A stretch of DNA of 64,000 bases from Pectobacterium polaris (GCF_002307355.1 NZ_CP017481.1:4402001-4466000); one strand, 5' to 3'; positions 8,606-20,262 are shown, numbered from the stretch's first letter. Translations and numbers: made by a program. Notes: a model not told the origin generated them from the letters alone.

Positions 8606-9340
8606 CTAAAACAGTGAGGCAAATCCTTTGTTCACCAGAAAGCCTTGTCCTTCAGGAGATAAAAGATAGTTCGCCAGCAGCCGCGCCTCACGTCGTGCAG
8701 GTTTCATAACAGCCAGCATGTACTCGGCATCAATACGATAGGGATCGGGTAAATGAACCACATGCAGATCCGGTTGATTGAGCAATAACGGCAGATAGCT
8801 CGCATAGCCAATGTGCATATCGCTCTGCCCAGTCCGAATCAGGTAACTTCCCGCCGTCATGCCAGCCGGAATGGCATGGTCGAGCCCGCCGCCCACCAGC
8901 GGTTTCGCTTTGTCGCGCAACTGATTTCCCCAGCCTCGATGCAGACGTTCGATGCGATCAAAAAGCTCAAACGCATAATCCCCTCCGGGATCGCTGCCAG
9001 GCGTCGAAGTTGAAAGCACAAAACGTGGGTCAAGGAGCGCCATCAGCCAGGATTGCGTGGTGAGTTCCGGCACGTTACGCATCACAATACAAAGGTGGTT
9101 GCGCGTAAACACGCTGGTTTCTTCCGCCAGCCCCAGCGCTTTCAAGCGTAAAGGATGCGCACAGTTTGCCGAGGCGAAAATATCTACCGCGTCACCGTGC
9201 ATCACTTTTTCACTCAGTAGCCCAGCAGGGCCAAAAGTCTGTATCACGTCCACCGCATAACGTTCGCTGAACGTTGCCAACAGCGGAGCAAATGCAAGGC
9301 GCAGGCTGCCCGCTGCATACAGGCGAAGGGGATCGGTCAT
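8606..9340 (-). CDS. ModA-like oxyanion-binding protein without signal peptide
   Basis: 244 aa. The start ATG 9340 overlaps the stop of the ABC ATPase gene by ATGA. The product opens directly with LRLYAAGSLR, followed by VIQTFGPAGLLSEKV and DIFASANCAHP, the pattern of ModA/tungstate-type binding proteins (class II periplasmic binding fold). No hydrophobic signal sequence precedes it, so as written the protein would be cytoplasmic, unlike normal ModA. As last gene of a four-gene ABC operon it argues that the transported ligand is molybdate, tungstate or a related oxyanion rather than iron. Confidence 0.75.
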   Translation of the reverse strand: MTDPLRLYAAGSLRLAFAPLLATFSERYAVDVIQTFGPAGLLSEKVMHGDAVDIFASANCAHPLRLKALGLAEETSVFTRNHLCIVMRNVPELTTQSWLMALLDPRFVLSTSTPGSDPGGDYAFELFDRIERLHRGWGNQLRDKAKPLVGGGLDHAIPAGMTAGSYLIRTGQSDMHIGYASYLPLLLNQPDLHVVHLPDPYRIDAEYMLAVMKPARREARLLANYLLSPEGQGFLVNKGFASLF

Positions 9341-10107
9341 GGTGACTCCGTCATGGTCAATATCGGTATCAGCGCATAATACGGCTGTGGCGCGATGTCC
9401 ACGCAAACCTGCCGCATCGGAATACCATACAGCTGCGACAGGTTATCCTCCGTCACAACCTCATCACAGCGGCCATAAAGATAGTGTTGATTGCCCATCA
9501 GCAGCAGCGCCCGATCGGCAATGGCCAGCGCGTGCGAGGGATCGTGTGTGGTTAGCAGGATGCTCAGGCGCTGCGTTTTAGCCAGATGCGTCAATAACCG
9601 CAGCACCTGCGCCTGATTTTGCACATCAAGCGCCGCCGTCGGTTCGTCCAGAATCAGCGTCTGACACTCCGAGGCTAACGCTCGCGCGATTAAGACAAGC
9701 TGCCGCTGCCCGCCGGACAACGCGCTAAACTCACAATCGGCAAGGGATGCGATTCCCAGCATCCCCAGCGCATTCTGCGCCACGGTGATGTCATGCGCAG
9801 AAGGCATGGCAAATAGCCGAACACGTGCCGCACGCCCCATTAGCACCATATCCAGAACGCTATAAGAAAACGGCGGTGTGAATATCTGCGGCACAAAGCC
9901 AATGTGTCCATCACGCTGGATCGTCCCGGAAAGCGGCGATAAATGCCCCATCAACGTATTCAGCAGCGTCGTTTTTCCTCTGCCATTCGCGCCCAGAATC
10001 GCCGTAATTTCCCCTTCCCGACAGCACAAATTCAGCGGTGAAAAAAAGCCCTGCCCCTGTTGATAGCCGTACACCAGCTCTTCTGTCGATAACCTGATGG
10101 TCAGCAT
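9337..10107 (-). CDS. ABC transporter ATPase (FecE/BtuD/MolC type)
   Basis: 256 aa from ATG 10107, which has AGGACG upstream and lies one base after the permease stop; the longer frame to 10170 overlaps the permease. Walker A GANGRGKTT, signature LSGGQRQ, Walker B LILDEPTAALD and switch His (TTHDPSHALA) are intact. It energises the FecCD-type permease encoded next to it. Overlap on both sides places it in one transcript with the binding protein, permease and ModA-like genes. Confidence 0.9.
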   Translation of the reverse strand: MLTIRLSTEELVYGYQQGQGFFSPLNLCCREGEITAILGANGRGKTTLLNTLMGHLSPLSGTIQRDGHIGFVPQIFTPPFSYSVLDMVLMGRAARVRLFAMPSAHDITVAQNALGMLGIASLADCEFSALSGGQRQLVLIARALASECQTLILDEPTAALDVQNQAQVLRLLTHLAKTQRLSILLTTHDPSHALAIADRALLLMGNQHYLYGRCDEVVTEDNLSQLYGIPMRQVCVDIAPQPYYALIPILTMTESP

Positions 10108-10108
10108 G

Positions 10109-11146
10109 CTAGCGTCCTCTCTCCTGTCGCTGTGTTTTATACAGCAGCACGGCAAAAAGTGGCGCGCCAAGTAGCGCCGTCAGAATGCCCAACGGGATTT
10201 CCGCTTCACTGAGATTGCGCGCCAGATCGTCCACCAGCACCATGAATCCGCCACCCAGCCACAGTGACACCGGCAGCAGGCGACGATGATCGGCCCCAAC
10301 CAGCATGCGTGCGACATGGGGAATCACCAGCCCAATCCAGCCAATACTCCCGCTGACCGCCACCTGAGCGGCGACTATCGCGGCACACAAGCTCAAAATC
10401 AGCCAGCGCAAGGGCTGTACGGCGACACCTAGCGCACGCGCGTCCTGCTCGCCCATCGACAACACGTTGATGTGCCAACGCAGCCGCAGCAGTAGTCCGC
10501 CCGCAAGGGCTAATGGCACCGCCATGGTCATCAGCGAGTTCCAGTGTGCAGTGGCAAAGCTGCCTAACAGCCAGAAAACGATACTCGGCAACTTCTCTTC
10601 GGTATCCGCCAGATATTGCATCAGGCTGACCAACGCCCCGAAAAAGCCGCTGAGGATGACGCCGGCCAGGATCAGGATCAGCACGTTCTGCCTGCCGAAT
10701 GCGGCGGCCATTATGAAAATCAGCAAGAGCGCCAGCATGCCGAACGTAAACGCAGACAGCAGCAAAAGCAGCGGCGTCCAGCTTAATAGAATCGCCAGCG
10801 TGCCGCCGAAAGCCGCGCCGGCAGACACGCCGATGATATGCGGATCGACCAGCGGGTTACGGAAAACGCCTTGCAGCGTGGCCCCGCTCAGCGCCAGCGC
10901 CGCGCCTGCACACCAGGCTAATAACACGCGGGGTAAGCGCACGCTCCACACCACTTGCCGTTCAATATCGCCAAGCAGCGGTTTTTTTCCAAACAGCAGA
11001 TCGTTGCCAGACAGCGGTTCGGCAAGTATCTGGACGATGCGCCACGGGGATAAGCTAAAACGCCCTATCCCCAGTGAGCACACGGCGATCAACAGCGTGA
11101 CCACCACCACCGTGAGCAGCGTGATCCGGTAGGTGCGATAACTCAT
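10109..11146 (-). CDS. ABC transporter permease, FecCD/BtuC/MolB family
   Basis: 345 aa with about ten predicted membrane segments. Typical FecCD signatures are visible: LPRVLLAWCAGAALALSGAT, QGVFRNPLVDPHIIGVSAGA and GSIGWIGLVIPHVARMLVG. This family moves ferric siderophores, cobalamin, haem or, in the MolBC branch of Haemophilus, molybdate. The start overlaps the stop of the binding protein gene by ATGA. Confidence 0.9.
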   Translation of the reverse strand: MSYRTYRITLLTVVVVTLLIAVCSLGIGRFSLSPWRIVQILAEPLSGNDLLFGKKPLLGDIERQVVWSVRLPRVLLAWCAGAALALSGATLQGVFRNPLVDPHIIGVSAGAAFGGTLAILLSWTPLLLLLSAFTFGMLALLLIFIMAAAFGRQNVLILILAGVILSGFFGALVSLMQYLADTEEKLPSIVFWLLGSFATAHWNSLMTMAVPLALAGGLLLRLRWHINVLSMGEQDARALGVAVQPLRWLILSLCAAIVAAQVAVSGSIGWIGLVIPHVARMLVGADHRRLLPVSLWLGGGFMVLVDDLARNLSEAEIPLGILTALLGAPLFAVLLYKTQRQERGR

Positions 11147-12207
11147 TGTGCCGCGGAGGCGTCCGCACGGTAGTCCATACGGTAAAAGCGTTGGTAATAC
11201 GCATCAGCCGCTTTTTGCATATCAATATCAGCAAAGCGCTCAGGGTACAGCTTTTTCGCCATCCACAGTTCGCCAATCGCTAACGCTTCCGGCATCGGGT
11301 AACCCCAGGCTTTGGCGTATTCCGGCATCAGATACACGCGATGCTGTTTCACCGCTTCAATCGCCTGCCAGGCCGGATCGTTGACGATCTGCTTCACCAC
11401 ATCTGGGTAACGATCCTGTACGAAAATTACCTCTGGATTCCAGGCCAGCACATTTTCAATCGACACCTGTTTGAAGCCTTTTATCGATGCCGCCGCCACA
11501 TTCAGCGCCCCTGCATGCGACATCATCAGGCCGGTATATTTCCCTGAGCCGTAGGTTGTCAGGTCTGGGTTAGCCATGTACACGCGGATTCGTTTCTCTT
11601 CTGGAATAGACTCCAGACGCGCACTCACGTTTTGCCGCTGCGTAAACGTATAGTCGATCAGTGCTTCCGCCTGTTTCTGACGCTCAACGACGTCACCAAT
11701 CAGCCGAATCCCAGCCTTAAGCCCTTCGTTATACGCCGTGTTTTCGTCACCCATCGTAGGATTGATTTTGTCGGCTTCTCCCGGCTGATCCTGACGCAGC
11801 GAGATCGCCACGACCGGAATACCCGTTCGCTCAATCTGCGCAATCATTTCCGGCGGCGCATAGTTAGCGACAAAAACCACCTGCGGTGACAGCTTCAGCA
11901 GGCTTTCAATATTGACCTGAGTGAGATCGCCCGGCATTGGCAAATCCGCCAAACGCGGAGCCAGCCGCAAGTAATGCTCACCCAGCTGTTTCTTCCAACT
12001 GGACAGCACACCCACTACGCTCTCTTGTGCATCCAACTGCACCAGAAGATTTAAGGTTTGATGCTGCAACACCACCACGCGATTAACGTGGTCGGGAATC
12101 GTGACATTGCGCCCGAGTTGGTCGGTCACCTGACGCGCCGCCCAGGCGTTAGAAAACACCAAAAACAGCCCGGCAACCCACAGCGTGTAGCCAAATTTCT
12201 TTATCAT
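11143..12207 (-). CDS. FecB/BtuF-type periplasmic binding protein
   Basis: 354 aa from ATG 12207 (MIKKFGYTLW), which has AGGA upstream and starts a clean signal peptide ending at NAWA; the longer frame to 12258 would place extra residues before it. The mature protein has the class III binding-protein opening (RQVTDQLGRNVTIPDHVNRVVVL) and the domain-linking helix region (YNEGLKAGIRLIGDVVERQ). First gene of the four-gene operon. The ligand cannot be read from the sequence; the ModE-like operator and ModA-like last gene suggest molybdate or tungstate. Confidence 0.85.
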   Translation of the reverse strand: MIKKFGYTLWVAGLFLVFSNAWAARQVTDQLGRNVTIPDHVNRVVVLQHQTLNLLVQLDAQESVVGVLSSWKKQLGEHYLRLAPRLADLPMPGDLTQVNIESLLKLSPQVVFVANYAPPEMIAQIERTGIPVVAISLRQDQPGEADKINPTMGDENTAYNEGLKAGIRLIGDVVERQKQAEALIDYTFTQRQNVSARLESIPEEKRIRVYMANPDLTTYGSGKYTGLMMSHAGALNVAAASIKGFKQVSIENVLAWNPEVIFVQDRYPDVVKQIVNDPAWQAIEAVKQHRVYLMPEYAKAWGYPMPEALAIGELWMAKKLYPERFADIDMQKAADAYYQRFYRMDYRADASAAQ

Positions 12208-12224
12208 GTTGGTATCCTGATTTT

Positions 12225-12248
12225 CGCTATATATAAAATGATACAGCG
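12225..12248 (-). promoter_or_regulatory. ModE-like operator
   Basis: CGCTATATA (12225-12233) and ATACAGCG (12241-12248) are inverted half-sites (7 of 9 positions symmetric when read as CGCTATATA / CGCTGTATC). This resembles the ModE box, an inverted repeat of TATATA-type half-sites ending in CG. It lies 18-41 bp before the start of the binding protein gene, where a repressor would act. The assignment is by eye. Confidence 0.45.
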
Positions 12249-12557
12249 ATAGCGACAAAGAAAATACTGATCTCGCTCATAATAATATTTGGATACCAAC
12301 TTGGAGGTAGAGAAGTCCGAGTGACGCTCTATCCCAAATAACAACAGGATTATTTACCCACGCAAATCAGAAAGTGCCCGTTCAATAGACTATTAATTCT
12401 GCGAACGATTAGTCAGATAAACTGAATTATTACGTTAAAAAAATGATATTTATTCTCACTATTAATCGCGTAGAGTGCTTCTATTACTGATCTATAGAAC
12501 CTTGCTGTGCAGGACGAATATGCTAAATATTTGTCTGAATATAAGGATAAATACCCT

Positions 12558-13583
12558 ATGAAGAAGATTGGCTTTTTATCATTCGGCCACTGGGCCCCGT
12601 CGCCGCAGTCTGGTACCCGTTCCGCCGCTGATGCACTACTGCAATCTATCGATCTTGCCGTTGCCGCTGAAGAGTTGGGTGCTGACGGCGCCTATTTTCG
12701 GGTGCACCACTTTGCCCGCCAGTTGGGTTCACCTTTCCCACTGTTGTCCGCGATTGGGGCGAAAACCAAAAGCATTGAGATTGGCACCGGTGTCATCGAC
12801 ATGCGTTACGAAAACCCGCTGTACATGGCTGAAAACGCCAGCGCCGCCGATCTGATCGCCGGCGGACGCTTGCAGCTCGGCATCAGCCGTGGCTCGCCAG
12901 AACAGGTGATCGATGGCTGGCGCTATTTTGGCTATCAGCCGACAGAAGGGGAATCAGAAGCGGACATGGCACGGCGTCATACCGAGGTGCTGTTGGATGT
13001 GTTGCGTGGCGAGGGGTTTGCAAAGCCGAATCCACAGCCTATGTTCCCGAATCCGCCGGGCCTTTTGCGTCTGGAACCTTATTCTGATGGGTTACGCGAA
13101 CGAATCTGGTGGGGTGCCGGATCGAATGCCACGGCAGTATGGGCAGCGAAGCTGGGCATGAATCTACAAAGCTCCACGTTAAAGGATGATGAAACGGGCG
13201 AACCTTTTCATATCCAGCAGGCACAGCAAATTCGTGCCTATCGAGCCGCCTGGGCTGAAGCTGGGCATACGCGCACGCCACGCGTCTCCGTCAGCCGTAG
13301 TATTTTTGCATTGATGGATCACCGCGATCGCGCCTATTTCGGCGGAAGCAGTAACGATAGCGACAAGGTGGGTTTTCTGGATGAAAACACACGCGCGATT
13401 TTCGGCCGCAGCTATGCCGCCGAGCCGGACGCACTCATCCAACAGTTAAAACAGGATGAAGCGATTGCCGAAGCGGATACGCTATTACTCACGGTGCCGA
13501 ACCAACTGGGCGTGGATTACAATGCGCATGTGATCGAATCAATCCTGAAACATGTCGCACCCGCGATGGGGTGGCGAGCGTAG
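12558..13583 (+). CDS. LLM-class flavin-dependent oxidoreductase
   Basis: 341 aa from ATG 12558 (MKKIGFLSFGHW), 10 bases after AAGGATA; the upstream frame adds 17 unlikely residues. It has the luciferase-like monooxygenase signatures: SIDLAVAAEELGADGAYFRVHHF near the start, IEIGTGVIDMRYENPLYMAENAS, and ADLIAGGRLQLGISRGSPEQVIDGW, which form the FMN-binding TIM barrel. Likely FMNH2-dependent monooxygenase; substrate unknown. It is divergent from the ABC operon, with 350 bp between. Confidence 0.85.
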   Translation: MKKIGFLSFGHWAPSPQSGTRSAADALLQSIDLAVAAEELGADGAYFRVHHFARQLGSPFPLLSAIGAKTKSIEIGTGVIDMRYENPLYMAENASAADLIAGGRLQLGISRGSPEQVIDGWRYFGYQPTEGESEADMARRHTEVLLDVLRGEGFAKPNPQPMFPNPPGLLRLEPYSDGLRERIWWGAGSNATAVWAAKLGMNLQSSTLKDDETGEPFHIQQAQQIRAYRAAWAEAGHTRTPRVSVSRSIFALMDHRDRAYFGGSSNDSDKVGFLDENTRAIFGRSYAAEPDALIQQLKQDEAIAEADTLLLTVPNQLGVDYNAHVIESILKHVAPAMGWRA

Positions 13584-13649
13584 TCCAGCAGACTAACGCA
13601 TTCAAGCCTATCCAATAGGTGCCAAACCAACGATAACACCATCAAAAAT

Positions 13650-13694
13650 CGGGAAGATTGAGGAGCTATTTTCACTCGAATTCTCCCGGTTTTC
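13650..13694 (+). terminator. possible terminator after the oxidoreductase gene
   Basis: CGGGAAGATT (13650-13659) pairs imperfectly with AATTCTCCCG (13679-13688), two mismatches, and is followed by GTTTT. The loop is long (19 bases), so this is only a candidate. Confidence 0.35.
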
Positions 13695-13940
13695 CCAGTC
13701 CCTGAAACGGTTCAACGCTTTTTAATGCTATTTTGAAAATATAGTTTCTGGACCTCTTGAATTCCCCCCCTCACTCGGCGTAGATTTAGCGCCGATCCCG
13801 TCATAACTGGTGTGACTCTGGTGATGACAACGGGAAAGATTACCCTTCGGTGACATCACCGGCAGCGTAATTATTTCCTTCCATAATAAAACGCACAATC
13901 GGGATCGTTGCTGGCGTGGTTTCTGCTGGAGAATAAATCG

Positions 13941-14015
13941 GTGAAGTATTTTTTTATGGGTATCTCATTCTGTTTAGTCGTTTGGGTGAGTACCTTTATG
14001 CTGATGGTAGAATAA
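13941..14015 (+). CDS. possible 24-aa membrane peptide
   Basis: GTG 13941 with GGAG 9 bases upstream, TAA at 14013-14015. The translation is MKYFFMGISFCLVVWVSTF followed by MLMVE, almost wholly hydrophobic with one Lys near the N-terminus, the layout of a single-span small membrane protein. It sits in a 577-bp stretch (13584-14160) otherwise without genes. No homologue is recognised. Confidence 0.35.
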   Translation: MKYFFMGISFCLVVWVSTFMLMVE

Positions 14016-14067
14016 CCTGTCATTTGCCCGGCAAAGATTTATTCATTGAAGGGCACACACAGATAAA

Positions 14068-14110
14068 GATAAAAAAGGCTGATGGTATTTATACCCTCAG
14101 CCTATTTTTA
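14068..14110 (-). terminator. bidirectional terminator at the end of the out operon
   Basis: AGGCTGA (14076-14082) and TCAGCCT (14097-14103) enclose a second pairing GGTAT/ATACC with one mismatch between. Read on the minus strand, downstream of outO, it is followed by TTTTTTATCTTT; on the plus strand it is followed by ATTTTTAT. Confidence 0.8.
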
Positions 14111-14160
14111 TGCCTGCCGATCGGCATTCAGCCGATGACTCGTATTGCCTTTGTTATTCT

Positions 14161-15006
14161 CTACAGATTGAATCCGTTCATTATCACGCTGAACACGCCG
14201 CCCATTGCCAGCCAGGGGCCAAAGGCCAGCGGTTTAGCCGTATCCTCTTTACGCAACCCACGCCAGACAAGAGTAACGACCAACCCGCTCAACGCTGCCA
14301 CCAAAACCAGATTCGGCAATGCCTGCCAACCCAGCCAGGCACCCAACGCAGCCAGCAACTTAAAATCACCGTACCCCAGCGCCTCTTTGCCCGTTGCGTA
14401 TTTGAATACCCAATAAAGTAGCCATAGAGATAAATAACCAGCCATCGCGCCGACTACGGCATCATTCAATGAGACAAAGGTCTCCGATAGATTAAACAGC
14501 AGTCCCATCCACAGAAGCGACAGCGTAAGCACATCCGGCAGCAGCAGCGTTTTGATATCAATAACGGTCAGCACCAGCAGGAAAGACAGCAGAATCAATG
14601 CCCCCCACAACGCCATACCGGGCAACCAGAGCAAACCCGCCGTCAGAAAAGCCAGCATAGTGATGACTTCCACTAACGGATATTGCACAGACACCGATTG
14701 ATGACAGCAGCGGGAGCGGCCTCGCAACCACAGCCAACTGAATAGCGGGATGTTATCTTTCACTGCAATAGCCTGCTGGCAGTGCGGGCAAGACGAAGGC
14801 GGCCAACACAGGTTGTAGCGCGTATCAGGATCGGAATCGGCCATGCCCGCTTCAAGCTCGATGTCCTGCCGCCAGCGACGCTCCAGCATAATCGGCAAGC
14901 GGTAAATCACCACGTTCAGAAAACTACCAACAATCAACCCCAACACGCCCAGCGCCCCAAACCACCACGCCGGAAACAGCTGTGCGAATTCCCTTAAATC
15001 GTCCAC
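14161..15006 (-). CDS. outO: T2SS prepilin peptidase / methyltransferase OutO
   Basis: 281 aa from GTG 15006, preceded by AGGGA; the frame extends to 15072 without a better signal. Polytopic inner-membrane aspartyl protease that cleaves and N-methylates the pseudopilins OutG-K. Catalytic aspartates lie in VIDIKTLLLPD and GYGDFKLL. The cytoplasmic zinc motif begins CPHC, but the second pair reads SRCCHQ where CRxC is usual, so one conserved Cys position is Ser. Last gene of the out operon, followed by a strong terminator. Confidence 0.9.
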   Translation of the reverse strand: MDDLREFAQLFPAWWFGALGVLGLIVGSFLNVVIYRLPIMLERRWRQDIELEAGMADSDPDTRYNLCWPPSSCPHCQQAIAVKDNIPLFSWLWLRGRSRCCHQSVSVQYPLVEVITMLAFLTAGLLWLPGMALWGALILLSFLLVLTVIDIKTLLLPDVLTLSLLWMGLLFNLSETFVSLNDAVVGAMAGYLSLWLLYWVFKYATGKEALGYGDFKLLAALGAWLGWQALPNLVLVAALSGLVVTLVWRGLRKEDTAKPLAFGPWLAMGGVFSVIMNGFNL

Positions 15007-15099
15007 GTTAGTCCCTGATTGTTGATAAAGAAACGGTATGAATGAGCAGTTTATTTCTGCGCACGACGGCACAAAAATAACAACGCTTACCTCTATTAA

Positions 15100-15846
15100 T
15101 TACAGCAAGCGCCCTTGAAAATTCAGCGTTCTGGCACCCTGCTCGTCGGCTTTACCGGTGGTTGCCAGCAGTTTTTTCATCGTCGCGGGTAAGTCATTTC
15201 CGCTGCTCAGCCGCCCCGTAAAACGGTATTCGCCTTTCGGGGTGACGCTGCCTTTGCCAGACAATTGCAGATGTGAGGAGGTCTGCCGCAAGTTCGCTTC
15301 TAGCGCGCCTTGCTGGCAGCGTAACGTGGCCTGAGGTGTCGCAAGCACCAGACCACCCAGCGGCGTTTTCACTCGCGCCCCCGGCCAGGTTATGTTGGCG
15401 TCCAGCGACTGGCAGCCTGAACGGTCTACCGTCGCCTCTTGTAGATTGAGCTGCACGTTTCCCTCTGCGCCGATGGGCACGATAAAACGCAGATGGCTGA
15501 ATAAATAGCCCGCGGGCACAGAAAGCTGCCATTGATAAAACTGCGGCTGCTGCCAGCCGCGAATGATCCCGCGGCCTGCAATGCCTTCTGGGTTTTTAAA
15601 CGCAATTTCCAGCGCGGGCATAAAACCCGAGAAGGTGAGGTTCCAGTGCACATCGTCCAGCGTTAACGTGCGCCAGCTAAACCGTTGTAGATTCCCCTGC
15701 CACAGCGTTCCGGCAGCCTCTGCAACCACCATTCCGGCTGGCAGCGGCACGGCGGTGAGCAAACGGGCAGGCGCATAGCTCGCCAGGAACAGCCCATAGG
15801 CCAGAACCAGAGCGATACCTACGCCGATGCCGGACTTAAGCTTCAT
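15100..15846 (-). CDS. outN: T2SS protein OutN (GspN)
   Basis: 248 aa. One N-terminal membrane anchor (residues 7-24), then a periplasmic beta-rich domain typical of GspN (TLWQGNLQRFSWRTLTLDDVHWNL ... with LSGKGSVTPKGEYRFTG). GspN is a non-essential inner-membrane T2SS component in several soft-rot bacteria. It overlaps outM by 11 bp and precedes outO by about 90 bp. Confidence 0.9.
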   Translation of the reverse strand: MKLKSGIGVGIALVLAYGLFLASYAPARLLTAVPLPAGMVVAEAAGTLWQGNLQRFSWRTLTLDDVHWNLTFSGFMPALEIAFKNPEGIAGRGIIRGWQQPQFYQWQLSVPAGYLFSHLRFIVPIGAEGNVQLNLQEATVDRSGCQSLDANITWPGARVKTPLGGLVLATPQATLRCQQGALEANLRQTSSHLQLSGKGSVTPKGEYRFTGRLSSGNDLPATMKKLLATTGKADEQGARTLNFQGRLL

Positions 15847-16330
15847 CCGCCCGTTCCAGCATCAGTCTGGTGACGTCCACCATTCCGGGGCTTTGCTCGA
15901 CGCCATTCACGTCCAGCGATATCACTTTTACGCCATTTTTCTGTTCCAGTTCGCCAAGCCAACGCAGCAGACTATTAAAGTCACTCTGCCCCAGCGTCAC
16001 CGATGCCTGACTGCCCTGCGGCTGCAAACGTACGACGTTTAGTCCGTAACGCTTGGTGCTTTGTGAAATCAAAATCGGCAGACTGACGTCGCGCTGACTA
16101 TTGTCCTCCTGCGCCTGATTTCCCTGCGGAATCAATGAAGCCTGTTTCTGCATCCAGCTGACGGTCTGCTGCTCGCGGGAAATCGTGCGCTCCCACAGAT
16201 CTTCCCGCTCCTGCCACGGCTGGAGAATAGCGTAATACACCAGACAGAGCAGAAGCACCGCCGCGCACACGACCATAAGCTGACGCTCACGCGGGCTCAT
16301 CGCCTGCCAGCGTTGCCGTAATTCATTCAT
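15836..16330 (-). CDS. outM: T2SS inner-membrane protein OutM
   Basis: 164 aa. Short cytoplasmic start (LRQRWQAMSPRERQL) typical of GspM, one transmembrane helix near residues 19-38, then a ferredoxin-like periplasmic domain. GspM pairs with GspL to form the assembly platform and stabilise it. The start overlaps the outL stop by ATGA. Confidence 0.92.
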   Translation of the reverse strand: MNELRQRWQAMSPRERQLMVVCAAVLLLCLVYYAILQPWQEREDLWERTISREQQTVSWMQKQASLIPQGNQAQEDNSQRDVSLPILISQSTKRYGLNVVRLQPQGSQASVTLGQSDFNSLLRWLGELEQKNGVKVISLDVNGVEQSPGMVDVTRLMLERADEA

Positions 16331-17600
16331 TGCTGGCTCCTTAATGTTAAGCGGCCTTCAACCCGATCGTTTTCCTGCCGCATCTCTCCCGCCTGTACCT
16401 GATAATAAGCGGCAGCCTGCTGCTGAAACTGCTCGAGTTCCTGATATGACGTGCCCTGCAACGCCAGTCGGAATTCACCCGCAGCGCCGTCGTAAGACAG
16501 CGACTGAATTTTGATCGCACTATTCTGTGTCATGAGCTGCTGTAAGGGGTTTAATTGATCCAGCAGCGCTTTCCCTGCGCCTCCGGTTGCCGTACGTTGC
16601 AGGTGCTGCTGCATCTGCGCGCGCGGGTTAACGACATTCGTCTCGGAAGGGAAAATCTGCCGATAGGTGCGCACGCTTTCCTGTCGCCAATGTTCAGACT
16701 GTTGATAAAGCTGGTAGTGCGCCCAGCCAGCATCTGCCGCAACCAGCAGGAGGTAACAGGCAAACGCGATCCCGACGCCGCGCCACGGCAGCAGGGTGTT
16801 TTGCCAGGCTTTCTCCGGCGCATAGTCTCCTTGTCGCAGATCGACCGAGGCAGGTAAGTGTGCCGTTGCCGCCAGCGTGAAGAGATCCGTTTCCGGCTGC
16901 GCCTTCCACTCGCCCTCTTCCTGCCATTCGTACTGCGACAGCTCACCACCGACTGATGCCGCGCTGTAGCTGTATATCGCAGGCAACGGCATAGCGGCTT
17001 TCAGCAGATCACCGCACCAGGAGGACTCCGCCGCCATGGCATGGCCCGTCGGCTGGCGAAACAGCCACATGTCATCATGCTGCAACGCGCTCCAGCCATC
17101 CTGATGTTTCGGCAATACGCGGGCGTCAGGCAATAACGTATCGACGCTGAGGCCCAGCGCATCACACTGTGCCAGCCAACGCTGCATCCGGTTTTTTTCC
17201 ACCACGGCAACCGTGCCGTCATCGCCATGAATTTCCAGCACAGCAAAATGCAGCTTTTCAATTTCCGTCGCCAGCTGGTCTTCCAGCATAAACGGCACGA
17301 CTTGCGTCAGCTGACGCCGGGCCTGTCGGGGCAACGTCAGGGTATAAAACGTTACGTCAGTGGCCGGAACCAGAACGCGGGTAAACGTCACGGACGGATA
17401 GGCTGCCAGCGCCTGACGAACCTGCTCTATGCTACCGCGCCCCTGACTCAGTAAACTTTCCCCATTGGATGAGCGCACCTGCCATTCGATCTCTCCCAGC
17501 TCCTCTACCGGAAGACGAACAATGAGGCACGGATGCCGAGCGATCGTTCCTCGATTTAATGGGGTTTTTGCGGCTTTTCGCTTCCATTTTCCCGCTATTT

Positions 17601-17604
<4 letters not shown>
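16327..17604 (-). CDS. outL: T2SS inner-membrane protein OutL
   Basis: 425 aa. The N-terminal ~260 residues form the actin-like cytoplasmic domain that recruits the ATPase OutE, a single membrane helix lies near residues 275-292 (GIAFACYLLLVAAD), and the C-terminal ~110 residues form the periplasmic domain that contacts OutM. Start overlaps the outK stop by ATGA. Length and layout are as expected for the family. Confidence 0.93.
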
Positions 17605-19595
<1,991 letters not shown>

Positions 19596-19599
<4 letters not shown>

Positions 19600-20162
19600 C
19601 GTTTCTTACCCTGACTCATCGACGTCACAAATCGCCCGGTGTTATCCACCTGGAGCCAATTCGAGAGCGCTTTGTCTTTAGACTTAACGAGCAGACGGAA
19701 AGGCGTGATTTCGCCACCGGGCAAAATCAGGATATCGGGGTCGTCACCACTCTGCGTTTTATCCACTTTTTTCCCATCGGCTTGCAGTAACTCAAGCCGT
19801 AATGCCTCGGGCAACGACGCCGATGCGCTCACCCGATGTGGTTGCCACGGCTGCCACTTGTAGCCCTGCCAGCGATCGCCGCTTGGGATCGGCATCCCTT
19901 CCGATGCAGCGGGTCGCTGGAGTTGATAAAACTGCCAGCGATCGGGATGGATACGAACACCCAGCATGTATTCATTAATCTGACTGCTTTCAGCGGCAAA
20001 TTCTAACTGCGCCTGAAAACGAGCCAGCTGCCAGGCGCTGTCATCCTGGCGCTCGGGAGGAAACGCCATGACAACCATGCTAGCCGCGATGCCCGCCAGT
20101 AACACGACTAGCATCATTTCCAGCAGAGTGAATCCCTGCTGCTTCCTCGTTGACCGCTTCAT
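19596..20162 (-). CDS. outH: T2SS minor pseudopilin OutH
   Basis: 188 aa from ATG 20162 (MKRSTRKQQG), chosen because it gives the normal short basic prepilin leader; the frame runs to 20219 but that would add 19 residues before it. Mature start FTLLEMMLVVLLAGIAAS with Glu at +5. GspH links the tip complex to the GspG filament. Confidence 0.92.
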
Positions 20163-20262
20163 TGCGCTTTTGCCGTCCTTTTCCCGCCGCCATCGATAGC
20201 AGCTACCCACAACAGTCATCCACAGCCGTCATCAATAAAGACAGGCAGATCGCCGCATGCCT

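Noticed and set aside
13982..14416. 144-aa plus-strand ORF at the outO end
   Set aside because: Mostly antisense to outO and crosses the out terminator; no ribosome binding site.
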